From positions 1 to 5,556 of the forward strand of contig JAUPWK010000079.1 of assembly GCA_030916555.1 (NCBI GenBank): a stretch of 5,556 nt of DNA. Direction: 5' to 3'. The translations under genes were made by a program, and so were the position numbers. This DNA is from Patescibacteria group bacterium (lineage in GTDB: Bacteria > Patescibacteriota > Patescibacteriia > UBA9934). The notes under the pieces are model-generated. The model was not told the DNA's origin. It did not search any database and was given only the letters and a program-made list of their open reading frames with translations. Positions within the stretch are counted from its first letter, which is position 1. Each line of letters begins with the position of its first letter. This document shows positions 1 through 5,556 of this stretch, piece after piece.

Positions 1-1041
1 GGTCGGCTTAACGTGGCTCAGGCTTTAGCAATTGCGCCATCATTTGTGCAGGGTACGGCTGAGTCGACACCTACTGAAATAAAGCCGGTTTCAGATGAAC
101 CAGCAACAACCACCCCTACTGCAGATGAACATTTTGATGACAGTGCGCATTACTCTTTTGTGGCTCTTGGTTCACCGGCTGGAGTTTCGCCTGACGTAAG
201 CGTGTTTAGGGCTGATGGTACGCCGTACGCCACGTTTACCGCCTACACAAAAAACTTTTCTGGGGGTGTGCGCGTTGTAGCTGAGGATCTTGATTACGAC
301 AGTATCCCGGAGATTATTACAGGCGCTGGTCCAACCGGCGGTCCACACATTCGTGTGTTTAAGCCGTACGGAGCAGTCATGTCTGAATTCTTTGCCTATG
401 ACATGGCTTCTGACAAGGGTGTGAATATTGCGGTTGGGGACGTTGATGCGGACGGGGAGTATGACATTGTGTCTGCGGTTGGTGCTGGCGTGAGCGATGA
501 CGTAGTGATTTGGTCGCAGACCGGAGAAGAGAAGAGCCGGTTTACCGTTACGGGTTTTGCCGCAAATGCTCCACTCTCAGTAGCCGTTGCAGACGTGGAT
601 GATGATTGGGAAAAAGAAATCGTGGTCTTCTCTGAAGACGGGGAAGCAAAGGTTGCTGTCTATAATGTGGACGGTACGCGACTCTTAGATTTTGTGGCCT
701 TCCCAGGGGACACGCATGGCGTTCGGTTGGATGTTGGTGATTTGGATAATGATTATCGGGACGAAATTATTACGGTGGGTGGCGTGGGTGCCTCTGTTCA
801 GGTGCGCATTTACAACAAAATTGGAGCCTACTGGGGTGGTTTTGATGCTCCACAGACCGGGACGCAGGACGGGTTAAATGTGAGTGTTGCAGATATTGAA
901 ATCAATGGTGAGCCAGACATTGTGCTTGGGCCTCGATCCGCTGCCGGGGACATTTACGTCCACTCATTGACCGGTGATTTATTGAAACATGTGGGAACAG
1001 GTTTGGTGAACACTACGGGCGCGTATCTCGCGGCCTGGTAA
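1..1041 (+). CDS. C-terminal part of exported FG-GAP/VCBS repeat protein, probably preceded by a subtilase domain (5' truncated)
   Basis: The reading frame is open to the left edge, so the gene begins outside the window; the GTG at 13 is not a convincing start. Numbering from base 1, the first residues read GRLNVAQAL, which resembles the closing helix of S8 (subtilisin-like) peptidase domains, where a G-R-[LIV]-[ND] motif follows the catalytic Ser region. The catalytic triad itself would lie upstream and is not seen. A Thr/Pro/Glu-rich linker (about residues 18-48) leads into five to six FG-GAP-like units of about 50 residues, each with an aspartate-rich loop such as DVDADGEYDI. Such repeats fold as calcium-binding beta-propeller blades and are normally extracellular. 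The protein ends in TAA, 9 bases before the next gene, so it may be co-transcribed with the glycan genes. The FG-GAP assignment is firm; the protease assignment is an inference from about ten residues. It could instead be another exported adhesin-like protein. Confidence 0.85.
   Translation, partial: GRLNVAQALAIAPSFVQGTAESTPTEIKPVSDEPATTTPTADEHFDDSAHYSFVALGSPAGVSPDVSVFRADGTPYATFTAYTKNFSGGVRVVAEDLDYDSIPEIITGAGPTGGPHIRVFKPYGAVMSEFFAYDMASDKGVNIAVGDVDADGEYDIVSAVGAGVSDDVVIWSQTGEEKSRFTVTGFAANAPLSVAVADVDDDWEKEIVVFSEDGEAKVAVYNVDGTRLLDFVAFPGDTHGVRLDVGDLDNDYRDEIITVGGVGASVQVRIYNKIGAYWGGFDAPQTGTQDGLNVSVADIEINGEPDIVLGPRSAAGDIYVHSLTGDLLKHVGTGLVNTTGAYLAAW
160..1038 (+). repeat. Tandem FG-GAP/VCBS blade repeats (protein level)
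   Basis: Five Asp-rich loops recur at near-constant spacing: DLDYDSIPEI (286-315), DVDADGEYDI (439-468), DVDDDWEKEI (592-621), DLDNDYRDEI (739-768) and DIEINGEPDI (892-921). The steps are 153, 153, 147 and 153 bases, or 51, 51, 49 and 51 residues. Each loop is preceded by a strand of the type GVRVV/GVNIAVGD and followed by a Gly-rich turn (TGAGPTGGP, SAVGAG, TVGGVG) and a V-x-[VI]-[FYW] strand. A last half-unit ends the protein. The DNA copies are well diverged, so this is an old duplication rather than a recent repeat. The first and fifth loops have lost some of the D-x-D-x-D-G calcium ligands. Confidence 0.85.
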
Positions 1042-1050
1042 TTAACGCAT

Positions 1051-2055
1051 ATGGATAAGAAAACGGTTTTAGTTACAGGGGGAGCTGGGTTTATTGGATC
1101 ATTTTTGTGCGAAGCGCTGCTTAAGGAGGGTAATCGCGTGATCTGTATTGATAATTTTTCGACTGGTCACGTTCACAACATTGAACCCATGTTGCGGAAT
1201 CCGGACTTCCAGTTTTTACGCTTAGATATTAATGAGCGTTTTGATTTGGAGGCCTTTGCTGAACTTGAACCGTTTAAGGTGAAGTTTTTAGGCATTCAAG
1301 AGATTTATCACTTAGCCATGCCAACGGCGGTAAAGGGTTACGAGCAGTTCAAGATGCAAATCTTGTTAGCGAATTCGGCTGGCGTGCGGCACGTACTTGA
1401 TGCGGCGGTGAAATATAAATCACGTGTGCTTTTGGCTTCAGCGGGCACGGTGTACGGGAGTCGTGCAGCTGATCCTGATGGTGTTGATGAGACTGAGCTT
1501 GGAATTGTTGATCACCTCAATTCACGGGCAGCAGTAAATGAAGGTAAACGTTTTGCAGAAACCATGTTTGCCACGTACGGAGATGTGTATGGCATTGATG
1601 CGAAGATCGCCCGAATTTTCCGGACATACGGACCAAGAATGCCACTGTTCCAGGGGCATCAAATTCCGGATTTTGTTTTGAACGTACTGGACGGCAAGGC
1701 ATTAACGATTATGGGCGATTCGGGTTCGACTACAGCTTTGGTGTACGTCACAGATATCGTTGATGGCTTGCTTCGTCTTATGCGAGCAGAGAAGGGTATT
1801 GGCCCAGTTAATCTGGGAAGTGATGTTAATTTGAAAATTGAAGATGTTGCCAAGAAGATTATGGCCATCGCGGAGCGCGAAGTGGGGATTACTTATGAAC
1901 CCCAATTGGCGCACATGATTCCGCTTGCTTTACCGAACCTTCACAAGTCAAAAGATATCCTTGGTTGGTTGCCGCTTGTGCGTTTGGATGATGGTCTTAA
2001 AAAGACTATCGATTATGTGCGGGCAAATAAGTTGTTACTGACAAATGGGGGCTAG
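1051..2055 (+). CDS. Atypical NAD-dependent epimerase/dehydratase (extended SDR, UDP-glucuronate decarboxylase-like) with degenerate active site
   Basis: The 334-residue protein is the normal length for extended SDR sugar-nucleotide enzymes. The N-terminal Rossmann motif TGGAGFIG (residues 9-16) and the acidic end of beta2 (IDNFSTG, D34) are intact, so NAD(H) binding is expected. The overall pattern (HLAMP, VYG at 134-136, EGKRFAE, TYGPRM at 192-197, ILGW near the end) is closest to UDP-glucuronate decarboxylases and dTDP-glucose 4,6-dehydratase-like proteins. The YxxxK tyrosine is Val162 (Lys166 is kept) and the catalytic Ser/Thr position before VYG is Ala131. Several substrate-binding positions also differ: Arg191 for the usual Asn before TYGPRM, and Thr228 for the usual Arg in the GDGSQTR segment. 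The classical reaction is therefore doubtful. It may be a nucleotide-sugar-binding pseudoenzyme or have a changed activity. The ATG is chosen because it directly precedes beta1; no clear Shine-Dalgarno is seen. It ends in TAG. Confidence 0.85.
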   Translation: MDKKTVLVTGGAGFIGSFLCEALLKEGNRVICIDNFSTGHVHNIEPMLRNPDFQFLRLDINERFDLEAFAELEPFKVKFLGIQEIYHLAMPTAVKGYEQFKMQILLANSAGVRHVLDAAVKYKSRVLLASAGTVYGSRAADPDGVDETELGIVDHLNSRAAVNEGKRFAETMFATYGDVYGIDAKIARIFRTYGPRMPLFQGHQIPDFVLNVLDGKALTIMGDSGSTTALVYVTDIVDGLLRLMRAEKGIGPVNLGSDVNLKIEDVAKKIMAIAEREVGITYEPQLAHMIPLALPNLHKSKDILGWLPLVRLDDGLKKTIDYVRANKLLLTNGG

Positions 2056-2056
2056 C

Positions 2057-2085
2057 TTGCCATTTTTTAGCGAACTCTCTACTAT
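2057..2085 (+). promoter_or_regulatory. Possible sigma70-type promoter upstream of the GT2 gene
   Basis: In the only sizeable gap of the window, TTGCCA (2057-2062, five of six to TTGACA) is separated by 17 bases from TACTAT (2080-2085, four of six to TATAAT, including the key first, second and last positions). This predicts transcription starting near 2092, about a dozen bases before the ATG at 2105. It would give the glycosyltransferase genes their own transcript in addition to read-through from upstream. The match is by eye, and such hexamers arise by chance. Confidence 0.35.
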
Positions 2086-2104
2086 CTACCGATAACGTTC
2101 ACCT

Positions 2105-2782
2105 ATGCGTGTTGTTGCGGTAATTCCAGCCTATAATGAGGCTTCTCGGATTGGTTTGGCCATCCGGGATGCTTTGGCGTATGTGGATGCCGTGGTCGTG
2201 GTGGACGACTGTAGTCAAGATCAGACGTTTGCAGTTTCTCTAGCTGAGGGTGCAATTGTGCTGCGGCACGTGGTGAACCGTGGCCAGGGAGCGGCTTTAC
2301 AAACAGCCACCGATTACGCGCTCCGATTTTTGGAGCCGGATGTGATTGTACATTTTGATGCGGATGGTCAGATGCAGGCGGGGGAGATTGCTCAACTTCT
2401 TGAGCCGATTGTTCAGGGTCGGGCAGATATTGTACTTGGATCACGTTTTTTGGGTATTGAAGCGGAGAACATGCCGGCATTGCGACGCTTGCTGTTGCGT
2501 GCGGGGGTAATCTTCACGGTAGTGCTGTCTGGAATTAAGGTAACAGATTCGCAGAACGGTTTTCGTGCGCTGTCACGCAAGGCAGCGGAAGATATTCGGA
2601 TTACTTTGGATCGGATGGCGCATGCCTCAGAAATTCTTGACCTGATTAAAGTAAAATCACTTCGTTACGAAGAACGTCCGGTGACTATTCGATATTCGCT
2701 TGATACGCTTGGGAAAAGTCCTTCCAATTGGCGCGCGCTTGGAATTGCGAAAGACATGCTTAAAAAGAAAATTGTTCGTTAG
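2105..2782 (+). CDS. Family-2 glycosyltransferase, DPM1/polyprenyl-phosphate sugar synthase-like
   Basis: This 225-residue GT-A fold protein opens with IPAYNEA (residues 7-13), then VVVVDDCSQD (30-39) for nucleotide binding, NRGQGAAL (58-65), the metal-binding DAD of FDADGQM (85-87) and GSRF (112-115). A later QNGFRAL segment is typical of the DPM1/DPG-synthase branch, which transfers mannose or glucose from GDP- or UDP-sugar to polyprenyl phosphate on the cytoplasmic face. There is no C-terminal transmembrane domain. The next gene, 2 bases on, encodes a DUF2304 membrane protein, and this pair recurs in many genomes, so the two may work as a unit with the small protein as membrane anchor. The ATG is the first in frame and sits at the start of beta1; its leader (ttcacct) shows no good Shine-Dalgarno. 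The sugar and acceptor cannot be told from the sequence. Confidence 0.92.
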   Translation: MRVVAVIPAYNEASRIGLAIRDALAYVDAVVVVDDCSQDQTFAVSLAEGAIVLRHVVNRGQGAALQTATDYALRFLEPDVIVHFDADGQMQAGEIAQLLEPIVQGRADIVLGSRFLGIEAENMPALRRLLLRAGVIFTVVLSGIKVTDSQNGFRALSRKAAEDIRITLDRMAHASEILDLIKVKSLRYEERPVTIRYSLDTLGKSPSNWRALGIAKDMLKKKIVR

Positions 2783-2784
2783 TT

Positions 2785-3144
2785 ATGTTGTTTCAAATTG
2801 CTCTAGTATCATTTGCGGCCTTTGCTATTTTCAAAACTTGGAAACAATTTTCGGCGCGTAAAATTTCTAAGTATTGGTTTATTGTTGCAGTTTTGTTTTG
2901 GGTGGTCGTAGCTGTGGTCGCGATTGTGCCAGAGGCCACGAATATTGTAGCTGACTATGTTGGTGTAGGTCGGGGTGCGGACTTGGTGGTCTACACGGGT
3001 CTTGTGAGTTTGTTTTACATTGCACACCGACTCATGTTGCGCCAGCACCAACTCTCAGATGAGATGACGGAGCTTGTTCGCCAGATTGCAATTGAGAAGG
3101 CGCATATGAGTTCATTGCCAGAACAGACGAATACAGCGGACTAG
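2785..3144 (+). CDS. DUF2304 family small membrane protein
   Basis: The 119-residue protein has three hydrophobic segments, at about residues 2-16, 30-48 and 66-84. The third is introduced by the GVGRGADLVVY motif (60-70), a hallmark of DUF2304. A charged, probably helical tail follows, including TELVRQIA (95-102), also typical of the family. The function is not established. Its regular placement beside DPM1-like GT2 genes, as here with 2 bases between stop and start, suggests that it anchors or assists that transferase at the membrane. The start ATG follows TAG-TT with no clear ribosome site, so translation is probably coupled to the upstream gene. A fused or split C-terminal part of a polyprenyl-phosphate sugar synthase is the other reading. 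The family call is confident; the role is inferred from context. Confidence 0.88.
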   Translation: MLFQIALVSFAAFAIFKTWKQFSARKISKYWFIVAVLFWVVVAVVAIVPEATNIVADYVGVGRGADLVVYTGLVSLFYIAHRLMLRQHQLSDEMTELVRQIAIEKAHMSSLPEQTNTAD

Positions 3145-3147
3145 CGT

Positions 3148-4227
3148 ATGCAGCCAAAGATCGGAATTATTTATTTATGCTACGGCATGAAGGAGTATTT
3201 GACTCCGGTTCTTGAGGCTATTGCAAAACTTGATTACCCCAAAGACAGACTTCTGCTTTTGCTCGTTCCGGCCGGTTCGCCTGACGGCGTTGCTGAGCAG
3301 ATTAAAACTGACGTTCTGCCACGATCAGGTAAAGATTTGCCTGAAACCGTACTGCTTGATGATGGGCAAAATCGTGGTTTTGCCGGCAACAATAATCTAG
3401 CTTTTCGTTACGCGTTGGCCCACGAGTGTGACCACGTTTTTTTGCATAATGGCGACTTGCGTCTGGCGCCTGATTCCATGACTGAGGCGGTGCGTGTGGC
3501 AGAATCAGTCCCGGAGATCGCCTCTGTTCAGATGCTTGTGCGCTTCTGGCACACGCCAGAGAAGGTGAATGTAAGTGGTGGCATGATACACATTGCGGGT
3601 TACGGTTTTGCCCGAGATAACGGGGTGTTGCTTTCGGACATTCACGTAACTGATGGAGAGGATATTGCGTATGCAAGTGGTGCCGCTACGCTGTATAAGG
3701 CATCGGCGTTGCGCAAGGTCGGACTCCTTGAGGAGGGTTTTTTCATGTATCACGAAGATTTGGAGTTAGGTATGCGTTTGCGTTTTGCGGGCTATAGAAA
3801 TGTGCTGGCCACGCACGCCTTCGCCTTTCACGACTATCACTTTAGTCGTAATCCAAAAAAGTTTGCCTGGATGGAGCTGTACAGAAACTTGGTTGTACTC
3901 AGTTATTATCGCTGGCGGACGCTTTTCGTATTTTTACCACTCCTGTCCGCAATTGAACTTGGAACTTGGTTTATGGCGCTTCGTGGAGGCTGGTTCAGGG
4001 CCAAATTGTGGGCTTTTGGTCAGTGGTTTTTGCCACGTACCTGGAAGTTGCTGTTTGCCATGCGCACGCGTGCACAACGGCTTCGCGCTATCCCCGACAA
4101 AGAATTTTTGTCGTTTGTAACGGGAAAGATTGAGGCTCAAGAAGTTGCTAACCCGCTTATGGAGAAGCAGATTAATCCCGCAGTCCAGGCGGCCTTTGTG
4201 GCGGGCAGAAAGATGATTTCTTGGTAG
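3148..4227 (+). CDS. Family-2 glycosyltransferase, rhamnosyltransferase (WbbL)-like
   Basis: The 359-residue protein has the layout of bacterial GT2 enzymes that extend surface glycans. It begins with IGIIYLCYG (residues 5-13). NRGFAGNNN follows (around 75-83), then the metal-site segment HNGDLRL (100-106), with NGD in place of DxD as often seen in this branch. YASGAATLYK comes next, then the acceptor-side FFMYHEDLELGMR with E203-D204 as the likely catalytic-base region. A hydrophobic stretch at about residues 245-280 may contact the membrane. Where relatives carry V-D-N-A-S-x-D, this protein reads VPAGSPD (40-46), so the first nucleotide-contacting Asp is Pro41. It lies 3 bases after the DUF2304 gene and 2 bases before the GT4 ATG, as part of one operon. 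The donor is likely a nucleotide-activated sugar such as dTDP-rhamnose, but specificity cannot be read from the sequence. Confidence 0.9.
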   Translation: MQPKIGIIYLCYGMKEYLTPVLEAIAKLDYPKDRLLLLLVPAGSPDGVAEQIKTDVLPRSGKDLPETVLLDDGQNRGFAGNNNLAFRYALAHECDHVFLHNGDLRLAPDSMTEAVRVAESVPEIASVQMLVRFWHTPEKVNVSGGMIHIAGYGFARDNGVLLSDIHVTDGEDIAYASGAATLYKASALRKVGLLEEGFFMYHEDLELGMRLRFAGYRNVLATHAFAFHDYHFSRNPKKFAWMELYRNLVVLSYYRWRTLFVFLPLLSAIELGTWFMALRGGWFRAKLWAFGQWFLPRTWKLLFAMRTRAQRLRAIPDKEFLSFVTGKIEAQEVANPLMEKQINPAVQAAFVAGRKMISW

Positions 4228-4229
4228 GT

Positions 4230-5348
4230 ATGAAGCTCGCAATGATTACACCGGTGTACCCGCCATACCGAGGCGGAATGGGAGTTGTGGCTAAGCAAAA
4301 TACAGCTGCGGCTAAGTCTTTTGGAATTGACGTCACGGTCTTTACTCCGGATTACGTGGGTCGACCACACCACCCTGAGGCTACTTATGTGAAGACCTGG
4401 GGAGCGTTTGGAAACGCGGCTTTTCTGCCTACACTGCTGAAACTTTTGCGTTCATATGACATAGCGCATTTGCACTATACGTTTTACGGTGCAGATGTGT
4501 TTGTGTGGTTATGGTCGATGCTTTGGCGTAAGCCGTATGTGCTTACGTATCATATGCAACCAAAGACGCATGATTGGCGCGAAATTATTTTTCGACTCCA
4601 TCGGCTGCTGATTGAGCCATTCATTTTGCGCCGTGCCAAGGCAGTACTCGTCAGCTCACAAGATTACGCTGCTTCGATTCATCTGCAACATCGGAATTTG
4701 ATTGAGTTACCGTTTGAGGTTGATACGGAGCGATTTTTACCTGGGAAAGATTTGGAGTTTCGGGCAAAACTTGGCGCGCCTGAACAGGCCTCTGTATTTT
4801 TGTTTGTAGGCGGTTTAGACGTCGCGCACTCATTCAAGGGTGTATCGGTTTTATTGCGATCAATTGTGCATTTACCAACGACGCGTAATTGGCGCGTTGT
4901 GATTGTTGGGGATGGCGATATGCGTCAGTCTTATGTGGATCTCGCGCAAGCACTTGGTGTAACTGACAGGGTGATTTTTGCGGGAGCTTTGTCTGATGCG
5001 GATTTAGTGCGGGCGTATAGAGCTGCTGATATTCATGTTTTACCGTCTCTTACCAAGAGCGAGGCTTTTGGGTTGGTGACACTTGAGGCAGCGGCCTCAG
5101 GGTTGCCGTCAATTGTTACCAATCTTCCAGGTGTGCGAACACTTGTTGAGCCAGGGGTGACCGGTTTTGTGGTCGAGCCAAATGATGAAGAGGCGCTTGA
5201 GACAGCTATGGCAGAGTTTTTGCACAACCCCTTGCTCGCAAAGACTATGGGATCGGCCGCTCGAGAGCGAGTTTTGGATGAATACGCCCAGCCGGTGCTT
5301 GCGAGCCGTTTACGTGAGGTGTACAACAGTGTTACAGTCTCAGGATAG
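4230..5348 (+). CDS. Family-4 glycosyltransferase (GT-B, glycogen synthase/mannosyltransferase-like)
   Basis: The 372-residue protein, a usual GT4 length, starts MKLAMITPVYPPYRGGMG, the Gly-rich first loop of the GT-B fold. The C-terminal donor domain begins around FVGGLD (192-197), with K203-G204 for phosphate contact and VGDGDM (226-231). The family signature E-x7-E is present as EAFGLVTLE (E278 and E286). These enzymes are retaining, metal-independent transferases using nucleotide-sugar donors, acting in the cytoplasm or at the inner membrane face. I chose the ATG at 4230 over an in-frame TTG at 4221: the ATG gives the standard N-terminus and leaves a 2-base gap after the preceding TAG, whereas the TTG would create an overlap and add three unneeded residues. 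Spacing to the next gene is identical (TAG-GT-ATG). The sugar transferred is unknown. All core motifs are intact, so it should be active. Confidence 0.93.
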   Translation: MKLAMITPVYPPYRGGMGVVAKQNTAAAKSFGIDVTVFTPDYVGRPHHPEATYVKTWGAFGNAAFLPTLLKLLRSYDIAHLHYTFYGADVFVWLWSMLWRKPYVLTYHMQPKTHDWREIIFRLHRLLIEPFILRRAKAVLVSSQDYAASIHLQHRNLIELPFEVDTERFLPGKDLEFRAKLGAPEQASVFLFVGGLDVAHSFKGVSVLLRSIVHLPTTRNWRVVIVGDGDMRQSYVDLAQALGVTDRVIFAGALSDADLVRAYRAADIHVLPSLTKSEAFGLVTLEAAASGLPSIVTNLPGVRTLVEPGVTGFVVEPNDEEALETAMAEFLHNPLLAKTMGSAARERVLDEYAQPVLASRLREVYNSVTVSG

Positions 5349-5350
5349 GT

Positions 5351-5556
5351 ATGAAAATCGGTATCATTACAAATCTTTATCCTCCGCACACCCGTGGCGG
5401 AGCAGAAAATGTCATTGTCCGGACCGTTGGCCAACTTTTAGCTTTAGGCCATGATGTTTTTGTAATAACCGGCCAACCGAAGCGTCTTGGCGGCGCGGTC
5501 ACGCTTGATAAATAGAGCGCAGAAAGAGTGTATCGGTTTTATCCGCAAAATTTATA
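5351..5556 (+). pseudogene. Start of a second family-4 glycosyltransferase, interrupted by an in-frame TAG (3' truncated by window)
   Basis: From ATG 5351 the frame reads MKIGIITNLYPPHTRGGAEN, followed by a second strand HDVFVITG (residues 34-41), the clear N-terminus of a GT4 enzyme and similar in layout to the gene just upstream. Codon 55 is TAG (5513-5515). The same frame then continues SAERVYRFYPQNL to the last base, and the VYRF.P pattern is what GT4 proteins carry at this point. The gene is therefore broken by a point nonsense change rather than a frameshift; CAG, AAG or GAG to TAG would each need one substitution. An AGGA at 5342-5345 is a possible ribosome site. It may be a true pseudogene, a strain-level variant or an assembly/read error. 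Use of TAG as stop by five neighbouring genes argues against recoding. What follows the window edge is unknown. Confidence 0.75.

Noticed and set aside
13..15. GTG as the start of the FG-GAP gene
   Set aside because: The frame is open to base 1, the four preceding codons fit the subtilase-like motif, and there is no signal peptide after the GTG as an exported protein would need.
2043..2068. AAATGG / CCATTT inverted repeat followed by a T run at the end of the SDR gene, resembling a terminator
   Set aside because: The stem is six pairs with only two G-C pairs and an 11-base loop that includes the stop codon, too weak to call. It also overlaps the candidate -35 box.
2103..2480. 125-codon open frame on the minus strand, with similar ones at 3302-3676 and 5033-5434
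   Set aside because: They lie entirely or mostly opposite well-supported glycosyltransferase genes, are rich in Pro/Ser/His/Gln as expected of antisense frames, and show no family motif.
3785..4120. 111-codon open frame on the plus strand inside the second GT2 gene
   Set aside because: It is out of frame with a clearly conserved protein, and its Cys/Trp-rich composition has no recognisable domain.
4221..4223. TTG as an upstream start for the GT4 gene
   Set aside because: It adds only three residues before the canonical MKLAMITP start and would overlap the preceding gene, while ATG 4230 matches the spacing of the next junction.
4840..5542. The 15-base string GTGTATCGGTTTTAT occurs at 4840-4854 and again at 5528-5542
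   Set aside because: It is read in different frames (VSVLL versus VYRFY), the flanks do not match, and there is no sign of a mobile element; most likely chance.

Overview
The window carries seven genes, all on the + strand and packed end to end, with almost no non-coding DNA. The only gap over 10 bases is 49 bases at 2056-2104. The content is a surface-polysaccharide or glycoconjugate cluster: an atypical NAD-dependent sugar-nucleotide epimerase/dehydratase, two family-2 glycosyltransferases, a small DUF2304 membrane protein and two family-4 glycosyltransferases. These follow the tail of a large exported protein. The tail is FG-GAP/VCBS repeats preceded by what looks like the end of a subtilisin-type (S8) protease domain.

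Organism: bacterial, standard code, base composition near balanced by eye. The exported FG-GAP protein, the DPM1-like GT2 + DUF2304 pair, short intergenic spaces and weak Shine-Dalgarno signals together resemble Candidate Phyla Radiation (Patescibacteria, Parcubacteria-like) genomes. This is inference from gene style; no marker gene is present to prove it.

Layout: 1-1041, 3' part of the FG-GAP protein, open to the left edge. 1051-2055, epimerase-like SDR that keeps its NAD-binding motif but has lost the catalytic Tyr and Ser/Thr. 2056-2104, a gap with a plausible sigma70-type promoter. 2105-2782, DPM1-like GT2. 2785-3144, DUF2304 membrane partner. 3148-4227, rhamnosyltransferase-like GT2. 4230-5348, GT4. 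5351-5556, start of a second GT4 interrupted by an in-frame TAG at codon 55, after which the same frame still reads as GT4 sequence to the window edge.

Working together: the GT2/DUF2304 pair probably makes or transfers a lipid-linked sugar at the membrane. The remaining GT2 and GT4 enzymes would extend a glycan from nucleotide-sugar donors. The SDR would normally supply a modified nucleotide sugar, but its active site suggests a changed or lost activity. No RNA gene, CRISPR array, insertion sequence or convincing terminator was seen.
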